Shown here in pieces: positions 1 to 8,526 of a stretch of 19,558 bases of DNA (the first letter of the stretch is position 1; each line of letters begins with the position of its first letter). The stretch is from contig JAYTCQ010000205.1 in the NCBI GenBank assembly GCA_043736395.1, forward strand, positions 1 to 19,558, given 5' to 3'. The position numbers and the translations under genes are program-made. This DNA is from JAFDVL01 sp043736395 (GTDB taxonomy: Bacteria; Acidobacteriota; Blastocatellia; RBC074). The notes below the pieces were generated by a model, which worked only from the letters and a program-made list of their open reading frames with translations, made no database searches and was not told the origin of the DNA.

Positions 1-1
1 T

Positions 2-46
2 CGCCCGCAGGATGCGGGCGTTCCCAGTGAAAGGCGTTTCCAGTGA
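2..46. repeat. Edge palindrome plus short tandem repeat
   Basis: Positions 2-9 (CGCCCGCA) and 13-20 (TGCGGGCG) form a perfect 8-bp inverted repeat around a GGA loop. It is followed by two near-identical 14-mers, GGCGTTCCCAGTGA at 17-30 and GGCGTTTCCAGTGA at 33-46 (13/14 identical, period 16). The first 14-mer overlaps the right palindrome arm. The unit is G+C-rich compared with the A+T-rich sequence right after it, which suggests a dispersed REP-like element rather than part of the leader of the next gene. The element may continue left of the window. Confidence 0.6.
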
Positions 47-309
47 CTCCCGGTTCAGAAAAAATTTAAACTCACCTGTATTTTTCCCCTCTTACCTCAC
101 CACTCATTAATTGCCTGAAGAAAATTTTAGAGAGTGTTGGAAGTTGAGAATCCCTGTCCAATTCAACTGTCAACAATGGCACAAACTGCGTCAGTAACAC
201 TGAAACTCCAGCAAATTGTTTCAGCTTAGTTCTAAAAATGGCGCGTCAGGTCGAAGTGTGCCTGGTCACAGAAAGCGTTCCAAAACTAACGACTAAAAAG
301 GAAACTCAA
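47..309 (+). other. Non-coding leader of the glycan operon
   Basis: No convincing gene lies here. The stretch is A+T-rich and stands upstream of the first glycosyltransferase, so the operon promoter probably lies within it, but I cannot pick a -35/-10 pair with confidence. An in-frame ATG at 238 would add 24 residues to the first gene, but those residues do not resemble the family and a better start exists at 310. Confidence 0.5.
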
Positions 310-1557
310 ATGAAAAAGTTGATGGTTTATTCTCACGACACGTTCGGACTCGGCAACATTCGCCGGATGCTTTCGATTTGCCATCACTTACTCGAAACGA
401 TCCCTGACCTTTCAATTTTATTGGTGACAGGTTCGCCGATGATTCACAGTTTTCGGCTGCCGCCGCGCCTTGATTACATTAAATTACCGTGTCTGAGCCG
501 CACTGAATATGAAGGCTACACCGTCAAATCGCTCGGCACGAGCATGGACGAAACGATGCAGCTTCGCGCGGATTTGCTGTTGTCTGCCGTGATGAACTTC
601 AAGCCAGATTTATTGCTCGTCGACAAAAAACCCTACGGCGTCAAACGCGAACTGGAAGGCGTCCTGCGCTACGTGCGATTTCATCAACCCGCGACCAAGC
701 AAGCGTTAATCTTGCGCGACATTCTGGACGCGCCGGAAGCCACGATTCAAACCTGGGAAAAGCAAAATTATTACGAAGCCATTGATTCATTTTACGACGT
801 AGTCCTGGCACTAGGCTCACCAAAGATTTTCGATCTCGGAAATGAATATGAATTTTCTCCGGCGATGCAGGCGAAGCTGAAATATTGCGGCTACATCAAA
901 CGCGAACCCGGAACCAAAACCCGCCACGAAATCAGAAAACAACTGGCCGTACGCGATGATGAAAAGCTGGTGTTAGTGACACCCGGCGGCGGCGAAGATG
1001 GTTATGAAATTTTGCAAAATTATCTGGCAGGATTAGCGCTGCTGCCCGAAAACAACAACATTCACAGCGTCATTATTAGCGGCCCTGAAATAGCTGCGCC
1101 GCAACGAAGAATGCTCGCGGAATTCTGCCTGAGGGCGTCCGTTACAATGCTCGAATTCACAGATGATTTGATGAGCTATATGAATGCCGCTGATGTTGTG
1201 GTTTCAATGGCTGGATACAACACGATCTGCGAAATCCTGACCCTGCAAAAACGCGCGATTGTTATCCCGCGCAGCTGTCCAACACAGGAACAAACAATTC
1301 GCGCCGCACGAATGTCAACGCTCGGATTATTCAAAACAATTCACCCTGATGATCTGACGCCAAAACGTTTGATGCAGGAGTTAATAAACGAACTCAATTC
1401 CAAAGAATCTGCTCCCAAGTTTGCACTTGAAGCATTGCCGAAAATTGCTGATTGGGTCAGAGCGTTGCTGCCTGAATCAACCACCATCGAACCGGATCGT
1501 CAGAACAGACGAGACAATTTGAAATCATTTTCAATAAGCGCCTTATTACACAGTTAA
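310..1557 (+). CDS. COG4671-type glycosyltransferase (copy 1)
   Basis: This is a 415-residue protein with a MurG-like GT-B fold, expected to transfer a sugar from a nucleotide donor in the cytoplasm or at the inner membrane face. The N-terminus (YSHDTFGLGNIRRM, then LLVTGSPMIHSF and LLLVDKKPYGVKREL) has the pattern of the predicted glycosyltransferases of COG4671. The C-terminal half has the glycine loop VTPGGGEDG and the donor-site segment SMAGYNT (residues 299-305) followed by QEQTIRA. The start at 310 is preferred over 238 because AAGGAA lies about 8 nt upstream and the protein then begins directly with the first beta strand (MKKLMVYSHD). It opens the eight-gene operon. The seventh gene is a diverged paralogue. 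Acceptor and donor sugars cannot be read from the sequence. Confidence 0.85.
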   Translation: MKKLMVYSHDTFGLGNIRRMLSICHHLLETIPDLSILLVTGSPMIHSFRLPPRLDYIKLPCLSRTEYEGYTVKSLGTSMDETMQLRADLLLSAVMNFKPDLLLVDKKPYGVKRELEGVLRYVRFHQPATKQALILRDILDAPEATIQTWEKQNYYEAIDSFYDVVLALGSPKIFDLGNEYEFSPAMQAKLKYCGYIKREPGTKTRHEIRKQLAVRDDEKLVLVTPGGGEDGYEILQNYLAGLALLPENNNIHSVIISGPEIAAPQRRMLAEFCLRASVTMLEFTDDLMSYMNAADVVVSMAGYNTICEILTLQKRAIVIPRSCPTQEQTIRAARMSTLGLFKTIHPDDLTPKRLMQELINELNSKESAPKFALEALPKIADWVRALLPESTTIEPDRQNRRDNLKSFSISALLHS

Positions 1558-1567
1558 GAGGTTAATA

Positions 1568-2995
1568 ATGATTCGTGAAAAACCAACTACGCCGATGGGA
1601 GCGCCTGAAATCGCATACATCCTGAAAGGCTTCGGACGCACTTCGGAAACTTTCATCACCAACGAAATCCATTTGCTGGAATCCCTGGGACTGCGGCTAA
1701 ACATTTATTCTATCAAAAAACTAACTGCGCAAAAAAATCACAGCGTCATCAATCGCATCAATGCGTCCGTGAATTATTTGCCGCAAACAACTCCGTTTGA
1801 GGACGCAAATTTTCTGTACTGGCTGCTGCGCAACTTGCCTGATTTTATGCCCAGTCAGATGATGGTTTTCTGCCTGAGACCGACCGCCTGGCTGCTGACT
1901 TTTCTTGAATGTGTAGAGATGAGTTTCAGGTTTCGCAAAGGTTTTTTTGCCCTGCCGCGCAAAGTTTTTCTCAAGGAATTTTTGCAGGCCGGGTACATCG
2001 CGGAGCAGGTTCTGAACACGAGAACAATCCGTCATTTGCACGCGCACTTTGCGCACGGATCAACAACGATTGCGATGTTTGCGAGCCGCCTGAGCGGACT
2101 CCCCTTCAGCTTCACCGCGCACGCCAAAGATATTTATTGGCAGGAATTGAATCCCGGAAATTTGCTGGCAACGAAGATGAAACGAGCAAGTTTTATCGCG
2201 ACCTGCACCGAAGCGAACAAAATACATTTGCAAGGTATCTGCTCAAATGGCGCGCTCATTCATACCATCTATCATGGCTTGGACACGTCATTATTCTCCC
2301 CCCAGGCACAGGCTTCAGGTATTGAAAATAAGGGCCAAAACGGCCTGAAGTCTGTGCCAGTAATTCTTTCTGTCGGACGGATGGTTGAGAAAAAAGGCTT
2401 CACGTATTTAGTCGAAGCGTGTCGAATTTTGAAAAGTCGCGGCTATGATTTTCGCTGCCAAATCATTGGCGGAGAAGACAAAGATACGGCGCGAATTAAA
2501 GACAAAATTGCTGAATCGCAACTGACCGAAACAATCACACTTCACAGCGCCGTCACACAGGAAGAGCTAACCAAAATTTATCAGCAAAGCACTATCTTTG
2601 CGCTGTCCTGTCAGATCATCGACAACGGAGACCGCGACGGAATTCCCAATGTTTTAGTCGAAGCCATGGCAATGAAAATGCCAGTCGTAGCCACAAATAT
2701 TTCAGGCATTCCAGAGCTGGTAGAGCACCGCCTGAACGGGTTGGTCGTGCCACAAAAAGACGCCGTATCCCTGGCCGAAGCCATTGCCGAGCTGCTTAAT
2801 CAGGCCGGTCTGAGAAAGCGGTTGGGATTGGCAGCACGCGAAAAAGTGCGGCGTCTTTTTGATTCAACTGAAAACACAGTCACCCTGAAAACATTGTTCA
2901 CAAATTGCCTCGAAGCTTCTGAAAAACACCACGCCACGGAAGGAGCCGCCAATGCATGCGCAGACCGCAATGAGCATCTTTCGCAGCCCGTTTAA
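1568..2995 (+). CDS. GT4-family glycosyltransferase (colanic-acid WcaL-like)
   Basis: This 475-residue retaining glycosyltransferase has a GT-B fold. The N-terminal half carries the HLHAHFAHG and FTAHAKDIYW segments (roughly residues 155-195) typical of WcaL-like enzymes. The C-terminal GT4 domain begins near SVGRMVEKKGF and has the donor-binding stretch DGIPNVLVEAMA followed by PVVATNISGIPELV. The family's E-x7-E motif appears as D357-x7-E365, a conservative change at the first acid. It starts 10 nt after the previous stop, and the AAGAGG ribosome site overlaps that stop. The last 44 nt overlap the next gene in another frame. It probably adds a hexose or similar residue to the growing glycan; the exact sugar is unknown. 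Confidence 0.88.
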   Translation: MIREKPTTPMGAPEIAYILKGFGRTSETFITNEIHLLESLGLRLNIYSIKKLTAQKNHSVINRINASVNYLPQTTPFEDANFLYWLLRNLPDFMPSQMMVFCLRPTAWLLTFLECVEMSFRFRKGFFALPRKVFLKEFLQAGYIAEQVLNTRTIRHLHAHFAHGSTTIAMFASRLSGLPFSFTAHAKDIYWQELNPGNLLATKMKRASFIATCTEANKIHLQGICSNGALIHTIYHGLDTSLFSPQAQASGIENKGQNGLKSVPVILSVGRMVEKKGFTYLVEACRILKSRGYDFRCQIIGGEDKDTARIKDKIAESQLTETITLHSAVTQEELTKIYQQSTIFALSCQIIDNGDRDGIPNVLVEAMAMKMPVVATNISGIPELVEHRLNGLVVPQKDAVSLAEAIAELLNQAGLRKRLGLAAREKVRRLFDSTENTVTLKTLFTNCLEASEKHHATEGAANACADRNEHLSQPV

Positions 2996-4898
2996 TAAGT
3001 GGAGCGCCAAAGAAATTCTGGAGCATTTTCAGCTCCGAAGCAGTGTGAAATATTTTTCTGTCGCCGATGAAGCTGAAACTACCAGAACAAAAATTGATCG
3101 AATTCTGACTAATGAATTTCAGTTCAATCAGGAACCCTATCAATTGCCTGCTGATTTTGATTGGCAGCGAAATCCGAGTGCTGACATCGAATGGATGATC
3201 ATGTGGCACAAATTTTATTACGCTGTCGGGCTGGGTATGGCGCATCAGGAAAAGGGCGACAGCAGTTACCTTACAAAGTGGATAGAGTTGATTTCGTCCT
3301 TTATTGACAAGATTCCGCACGATTTTTTGAGCAGTGACGTGACGGGCAGAAGAATTCAAAACTGGATTTTTTCTTATTCCTATTTTGTCAGTTCAATCCC
3401 ACCGGATTTTAATCTCAGGTTTTTACATTCGATTTATGAACAAGTCACGTTCCTAATCTCAAATTTAACGGAGGCGAGAAATCATCGGACGCTCGAGCTT
3501 TATTCGATTTTCCTCACCGCCGTAATTTTTCCTGAATTCAAAGGCGCAGATGAATGGCTGGAATTTTCTAAGACTGAATTACTGAAAAATATGCAAAGCG
3601 ATTTGCTCAGCGACGGCGTGCAATGCGAACTTTCGACCGATTATCACCACATCGTTTTACGCAATTATTTAAACGTCAGAAAGCTCGCCGCGCTCAACAA
3701 AATTTCAATGCCCACAGAGATGGATTCGCTGATCAAAAAGGCGCTTGAATTTTCACTCTATGTGCACAAACCTGATGGGTTCATACCTTCTCTGAGCGAT
3801 GGCGACACGGCTGATTTTACTGCTTTATTGGAACAGGGCTACGAGCTTTTCGGTGATGAACAAATGTTATTCGTCGCCACAAAAGGTCAGCAGGGCCAGG
3901 CTCCCGCGCATCGCTCCAAAGCATTTGATTCAAGCGGCTATTACATTTTACGCAGCGGCTGGGGCGAAACTGAACCGTATAAAGATGAACGATATTTGGT
4001 CTTTGATTGCGGCCCAATTGGCGCAGGCAATCACGGTCATCTTGATTGTTTGAATTTCGAATTGGCGGCGTACGGGCAATCGTTAATTGTTGATCCGGGG
4101 CGTTACACCTACGACGAATCTGGGGAGACAAATTGGCGTGCGCTGTTTCGCGGGACGAGTTATCACAACACAGTTTTAGTGGATGGCAGAAATCAAACAC
4201 GCTACGAATTTCATAAGCGAAAATTCAAAATCAAAGGTGAAGCGCCACAACACGAACTGAAATCATTTGTCAGCAGCGAAGGATTTGATTTCCTGCACGG
4301 CATCGCACGAAGTCACGAATATCCGGTCACACACGAGCGCAAGATTTTTTTTGCAGCCGGAGAATATTGGATCATCACAGATTTATTGTTGGCGGCGGAG
4401 CCACATGAATACGACCTGCTCTTTCATCTTTCAGACAAAGTATTCAATGCAATTTCGGTTACTTCAAAACAAAATACATTACTCATTGATTCTCCAAATT
4501 TGGTGATCGCACAAGCAGAAAACAGTGCCATCCGTCCAAACATAAAAACAGGTTACGTCTCACCGACGTATGGCGTAAAAAATCAGGCGCCTGTTGTCAG
4601 CCTGAAAACAAGCGCGGCGAATGTTTGCTTCAACACGATTCTGTATCCGTATAAATCCGAATGTCCTGAAATCCGCGTTGAGAATATTCCGGTCTACGCT
4701 AATAAAAAACTGTGTTGTGTAACACAAGCTTCGGCGATGCGCATCACGTTTAATCACCATCAAAATTCTTTCACTGATGATTATTTCGTCGCGCACGAAA
4801 ACAATTCATATCGCTTTGGAAGCACTGATTTTAAAGGCTCTTTCTTGTGGAGCCGAAAAGACGCACAGGGAAATCTTGTTCGTAATTTTTCGGATTAG
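2952..4898 (+). CDS. Heparinase II/III-like polysaccharide lyase family protein
   Basis: This 648-residue protein has the two-part architecture of heparinase II/III proteins: an alpha-helical toroid (about residues 1-310) and a beta-sandwich (about 320-640). The junction carries the diagnostic NHGHLD segment (N360, H361, H363, D365) followed by VDPGRYTYDE, then SYHNTVLVDG with H405. Characterised members cleave uronic-acid-containing glycans by beta-elimination; homologues in capsule and exopolysaccharide loci are mostly uncharacterised. The start at 2952 sits 7 nt after AAGGAG, inside the end of the upstream gene, suggesting translational coupling; ATG 2970 lacks such a site. No signal peptide or membrane segment is visible at the N-terminus, which is odd for a lyase and implies a cytoplasmic role such as trimming or editing. 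The next gene begins 3 nt after its stop. Confidence 0.85.
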   Translation: MHAQTAMSIFRSPFNKWSAKEILEHFQLRSSVKYFSVADEAETTRTKIDRILTNEFQFNQEPYQLPADFDWQRNPSADIEWMIMWHKFYYAVGLGMAHQEKGDSSYLTKWIELISSFIDKIPHDFLSSDVTGRRIQNWIFSYSYFVSSIPPDFNLRFLHSIYEQVTFLISNLTEARNHRTLELYSIFLTAVIFPEFKGADEWLEFSKTELLKNMQSDLLSDGVQCELSTDYHHIVLRNYLNVRKLAALNKISMPTEMDSLIKKALEFSLYVHKPDGFIPSLSDGDTADFTALLEQGYELFGDEQMLFVATKGQQGQAPAHRSKAFDSSGYYILRSGWGETEPYKDERYLVFDCGPIGAGNHGHLDCLNFELAAYGQSLIVDPGRYTYDESGETNWRALFRGTSYHNTVLVDGRNQTRYEFHKRKFKIKGEAPQHELKSFVSSEGFDFLHGIARSHEYPVTHERKIFFAAGEYWIITDLLLAAEPHEYDLLFHLSDKVFNAISVTSKQNTLLIDSPNLVIAQAENSAIRPNIKTGYVSPTYGVKNQAPVVSLKTSAANVCFNTILYPYKSECPEIRVENIPVYANKKLCCVTQASAMRITFNHHQNSFTDDYFVAHENNSYRFGSTDFKGSFLWSRKDAQGNLVRNFSD

Positions 4899-4901
4899 CT
4901 T

Positions 4902-6215
4902 ATGCAACCAGCAATAAAAAATACAATTCGGGACCACAAGTTGCCACAACTTTCTGCCGCGCTCGATACGAATTTGATGAAGTACATTTTTCAGAAAGTA
5001 TTGATCGGGCTTCAGATTGAAGATTGTCAGATCATTCAGAGCCGTTACAAACCGGAGCGAAATTGCCTTATCAGTTATCGTCTAAAAATCAGGAACACGG
5101 AAACAAATGAAGCCGAAGAACAAATTCTGTGTGCGCGAATTTTCCCCGTAAGTGAAAGTCTCTCGCGCTTCGTCAAAGCGCAGAAACAATTTCTTCTCGC
5201 TCCAAAATTCGGCTCTGCTTTGACGCATATTTCCGATTTGGAAATGGTCGTCTGGGCGTTTCCGAATGACCGTAAATTGACGGGCTTACCTGACCTCACA
5301 AACCTTGATCGGCTCAGCACAGAAATCCTGCCATCCGCGTTCGGCGATGGTTACGAAATCAAATCATTGCGCAGCGAAATCGTTCATTATGTCGCTGAAC
5401 ATACCTGCACTATAAAAGTAAATCTTGAACTTAGCGAAGTAAAAACAGGCAAAACACAAACACAAATTCTGTACGGCAAAACGTATTACAACGACGAAGG
5501 CGCCGTGACATTTAGAGCAATGCGAGAACTGGAAAATCAAATCCACATCGCCCAACCACTCGCCTATCAGCCGGAAATAAAAACGCTTTGGCAATTTGGA
5601 TTAGATGGAAGATCACTGAATGAATACTATGCTAGTGACGAACATTTGATGGCCAAAGCCGCTGCCGCAGTTGCCGCCTTACATCAAGCAAACGTGATGT
5701 GTTCGCGTACTTTCACACTTCTTGAATTATTGCTGAAATTAGAATCTAGTGCCAAGCTTTATGCGCTGAGCAATCCTTCAGGCCAGCAAAAATTGACCGC
5801 AATAATTGCGCGATTAATGGCGCAATCACAAACGCTGACAGCACGCCCGACTGCTTTGCTCCACGGTGATTTGCATCTCAAAAATTTCTTTGTGGTGGAT
5901 GACGAGGTAGCGTTGATTGACCTCGACAATTTGACCTACGGCGATCCTTTACAGGATGTGGGCAGCTTTATCGCGGGACTTTGGTACAGCAGTTTGCAAC
6001 CCGGCGCAGTCAATCCGCAATCCCAAATCAGTGCCTTTCTATCAGCTTATAAAAATCATATTTCCTATTCCATTTCGCAGTCAGATTTGAATTGGTACGT
6101 TGCGACGATGTTGATTGCGGAGCGGGTATCCAGATGCATCACGCGCCTGAAATCAGGTCGAAGCGCAGATGAATTAATCAAGCTCGCCGATCAAATCAGT
6201 GGAGGTCAACAATGA
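4902..6215 (+). CDS. APH-fold phosphotransferase-like protein (copy 1)
   Basis: This 437-residue protein belongs to the aminoglycoside phosphotransferase/choline kinase-like fold. The C-lobe has the full Brenner motif H321-G-D323-L-H-L-K-N328 and the metal-binding segment IDLDN (D340, D342) followed by YGDPLQDVGSF, so it looks catalytically competent. The N-terminal half is unusual. A strand pattern Y49-KPER...Y59 leading to ILCARIF (R79) recurs as Y163...C169 leading to ILYGKTY (K193), which suggests a duplicated N-lobe. Between them lies APKFGSA...VVWAFPND (residues 100-123), shared with the next gene. It overlaps that gene by 4 nt (ATGA). Family members phosphorylate small hydroxyl compounds, including sugars; in this context an intermediate of the glycan is likelier than an antibiotic. 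The substrate is unknown. Confidence 0.8.
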   Translation: MQPAIKNTIRDHKLPQLSAALDTNLMKYIFQKVLIGLQIEDCQIIQSRYKPERNCLISYRLKIRNTETNEAEEQILCARIFPVSESLSRFVKAQKQFLLAPKFGSALTHISDLEMVVWAFPNDRKLTGLPDLTNLDRLSTEILPSAFGDGYEIKSLRSEIVHYVAEHTCTIKVNLELSEVKTGKTQTQILYGKTYYNDEGAVTFRAMRELENQIHIAQPLAYQPEIKTLWQFGLDGRSLNEYYASDEHLMAKAAAAVAALHQANVMCSRTFTLLELLLKLESSAKLYALSNPSGQQKLTAIIARLMAQSQTLTARPTALLHGDLHLKNFFVVDDEVALIDLDNLTYGDPLQDVGSFIAGLWYSSLQPGAVNPQSQISAFLSAYKNHISYSISQSDLNWYVATMLIAERVSRCITRLKSGRSADELIKLADQISGGQQ

Positions 6216-7507
6216 AAGAATTTTTAGTTTTTACGGATGCCAACAAAATGAAATCCGTTTTCGAGCAATATTTACCAGGCTTTTATCGTAACAATGCCAA
6301 CATCGCTGAGCTTTCGATTCCGCACGTTTGGTACAAAACCTATCGGAAAGATGTCAGCAAATCTTTCCTCACCGCTTTGTATAAATTGAAGATCGCAAAC
6401 GGTGGACAAAATTTCGAGCAGATGCTTTACGCCAAAGCTTTTTTGCAAAATCGCAGTCAAGCTGAATTCAGAGCAAACATCAATGCATACTTGACGGCTC
6501 CAAAATTCGGTTCGGCTTTTTCGCATATTCCAAAATTCGATATGGTGATTTGGAGCTTTCCGAATGATCCTGCGCTTCCCTGGCTGAGCGAGTTGATTGA
6601 ACCGGAAAAAGTTAAAAAACATCTTCCGTTCAGCGCTGATCTACTGGAAAAAATAACCGACATCAACATCGAAGTTGTGAATTATCGCCCTGAATTACGA
6701 TGCACGACGAAATACGAATTACACAGTGAGCAATTTTCGAAGACATTGTTCGCCAAAACTTTTGTAGAAGAAAATGGTGCAGAATTTTTTGGGCGGATGA
6801 AAATGTTGTCTGAAGAATCACACTCCGAAGGTTTTAAAATCGCGCGTCCGCTGGCCTACGACAAGGCGCTCCGAACCATCTGGCAGGAAGGATTGAACGG
6901 GCAACCAATCGTCAAAATCATCAATAAATTCAACTCTCAAGACATCATCGAAAAAATTGGTCGAGGCTTAGCCGCTCTTCATCACAGCAAAATGTATTGT
7001 GCTAACAAAATTACAATTGAAGATCATCTCTCCGAACTACGTAAAAAGACTGACAAATTAATTCGTGAATTTCCTGCATTGCAACATCAACTAGAAACGG
7101 CGTTACGCGAGTTAGAACGAGACCAGCCAGAGCAAACTTCTTTGCAAATCATCCACGGAGATTTTCATGTTGATCAGTTGATAATGAGCGACGGACGCAT
7201 TGCGCTGTTTGATTTTGATGAATTTGCGATGGGCGATCCAATGCAAGACCTCGCAAATTTCATTGCTGATTTGTACGCACAAAATTTCGACGCCGCATTC
7301 ATTGCATCAGTCTCTTCCAACCTGATTAAAGCGTATCAAAATCAAATGAATTGGCACGTTTCAAAGGAACGTTTGGATTGGCATTTGCGCGTTCAGTTGT
7401 TGACGCGAGCATATCGCAGTTACTGGCAACGAAAGTCGGAGGTAGAAAATTCGATTCGGTTTTATTTGGATTTATTACACCGCAAAGCGCATCTGATGGC
7501 GGCATAA
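6212..7507 (+). CDS. APH-fold phosphotransferase-like protein (copy 2)
   Basis: This 431-residue protein is a clear paralogue of the preceding gene, sharing the APKFGSA...MVxWxFPND block (residues 96-119) and overall length. The catalytic loop is H315-G-D317-F-H-V-D-Q322, with Gln where the preceding copy and most relatives have Asn; the metal-binding segment is FDFDEFAMGDPMQD (D334, D336). The N-terminal half again shows two lysine-bearing strands, MLYAKAF (K75) and TLFAKTF (K182), the second preceded by NYRPELRC (157-164). GGAGG lies about 7 nt before the start, and the 4-nt ATGA overlap with the upstream stop implies coupled, perhaps equimolar, translation. A heterodimer or two successive phosphorylations are possible. 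The substrate is unknown, and the Asn-to-Gln change leaves activity open. Confidence 0.8.
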   Translation: MKEFLVFTDANKMKSVFEQYLPGFYRNNANIAELSIPHVWYKTYRKDVSKSFLTALYKLKIANGGQNFEQMLYAKAFLQNRSQAEFRANINAYLTAPKFGSAFSHIPKFDMVIWSFPNDPALPWLSELIEPEKVKKHLPFSADLLEKITDINIEVVNYRPELRCTTKYELHSEQFSKTLFAKTFVEENGAEFFGRMKMLSEESHSEGFKIARPLAYDKALRTIWQEGLNGQPIVKIINKFNSQDIIEKIGRGLAALHHSKMYCANKITIEDHLSELRKKTDKLIREFPALQHQLETALRELERDQPEQTSLQIIHGDFHVDQLIMSDGRIALFDFDEFAMGDPMQDLANFIADLYAQNFDAAFIASVSSNLIKAYQNQMNWHVSKERLDWHLRVQLLTRAYRSYWQRKSEVENSIRFYLDLLHRKAHLMAA

Positions 7508-7538
7508 AAATTGTCGAATTGAAGAAGCGAGAATCTAT

Positions 7539-8522
7539 ATGAAACACAAAAATATTTTGGTCACAGGCGGCGCAGGCTTTATTGGCAGCCATCTCGTAGA
7601 TCGGTTGCTCTCGGAGAACGTCAACCAGGTAACTGTCATTGACAATTTCGACGAATTTTATAGCCCGTTAATTAAGCGCAAAAATATTGCCGGGCATCTC
7701 CGCCATTCGGCTTATAAATTAATCGAGGCGGACATCTGCAATTACGAATCGTTGGAACAAATTTGTAAACGCGAACCTTTTGACGCCATCGTTCATCTGG
7801 CCGCACGCGCTGGTGTCCGACCTTCGCTGGATAAGCCACGCACGTACGAAAAGACCAATATTAAAGGCACGTTGAATATGTTGGAGCTGGCGCGCAACTT
7901 CAACATTAAGCAATTTGTTTTTGGTTCTTCAAGCTCTGTCTACGGCCCGGATGCCGTGGCGCCTTTCCGTGAAGATGCGGCGCTTTTTCCGATTTCTCCT
8001 TACGCGACAACCAAAGCGGCAGGCGAATTGATGGCTTACAATTACAGTTATCTTTACGGCATTCGCGCGATTTGCCTGCGATTTTTCACAGTGTACGGTG
8101 CGCGTCAACGTCCTGATTTAGCCATTCATAAATTCGCAAAGTTGATGAGTGAAGGTCGCGCCATTCCTGTTTTTGGCGATGGTTCGAGCGAACGTGATTT
8201 CACTTATATTGACGATATTATCAATGGAATTATGGCGGCGCTTGATTACGAAGCTTCGCCGTTTGAGATTATTAACCTCGGCGAATCACAAACCATCACG
8301 CTGGCTCAGCTAATTTCACTTTTACAGGAAGCGTTCGATAAACCTGTCTTTATTGATCGTCGCCCCGCACAACCTGGCGATATGCCACGCACGCACGCCG
8401 ACATCAGCAAAGCGCGTCGGTTGTTAAATTATCAACCGACAACCCCAATTGAAGCTGGCATCAGAAAATTTGCCGAATGGTTCAAGCAGGAAGTCGAATT
8501 ACAAAAGCGGATGGTCGCGTAA
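7539..8522 (+). CDS. NAD-dependent nucleotide-sugar epimerase, UDP-glucuronate 4-epimerase-like
   Basis: This 327-residue protein is an extended short-chain dehydrogenase/reductase. The NAD-binding TGGAGFIG lies at residues 9-16, the SSSSVYG segment at 130-136 and the catalytic Y155-x3-K159 in SPYATTKAAGE. The stretch RFFTVYGARQRPDLAIHKF, the following GDGSSERDFTYIDDI and an early FYSPLIKRKNI are typical of UDP-glucuronate 4-epimerases, which make UDP-galacturonate. UDP-glucose 4-epimerase or a 4,6-dehydratase-like role are less likely alternatives. The start is 31 nt after the upstream stop, with a purine-rich GAAGAAGCGAG upstream. It likely supplies the donor sugar for the operon's glycosyltransferases. 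A uronic acid product would fit the presence of a heparinase-like gene. Confidence 0.85.
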   Translation: MKHKNILVTGGAGFIGSHLVDRLLSENVNQVTVIDNFDEFYSPLIKRKNIAGHLRHSAYKLIEADICNYESLEQICKREPFDAIVHLAARAGVRPSLDKPRTYEKTNIKGTLNMLELARNFNIKQFVFGSSSSVYGPDAVAPFREDAALFPISPYATTKAAGELMAYNYSYLYGIRAICLRFFTVYGARQRPDLAIHKFAKLMSEGRAIPVFGDGSSERDFTYIDDIINGIMAALDYEASPFEIINLGESQTITLAQLISLLQEAFDKPVFIDRRPAQPGDMPRTHADISKARRLLNYQPTTPIEAGIRKFAEWFKQEVELQKRMVA

Positions 8523-8526
8523 AAGT

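Noticed and set aside
177..192. Sigma-54-like promoter (TGGCAC followed by TGC) before the first gene
   Set aside because: The spacing between the GG and GC elements is two bases too short for a functional -24/-12 site.
238..309. Upstream start extending the first glycosyltransferase by 24 residues
   Set aside because: The added residues do not resemble the family, while ATG 310 has a good ribosome site and begins with the conserved first strand.
1909..2325. 138-residue plus-strand ORF inside the GT4 gene
   Set aside because: It is an alternate-frame shadow of a well-supported gene with no conserved motif.
4902..7507. Aminoglycoside resistance genes
   Set aside because: The fold and HGD loops match the broad phosphotransferase family only. 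Nothing specific to antibiotic enzymes is visible, and the context is glycan synthesis.
8449..8526. Upstream start extending the second COG4671-type enzyme into the epimerase gene
   Set aside because: The extra residues lack family similarity, and the conserved region begins right after 8527.
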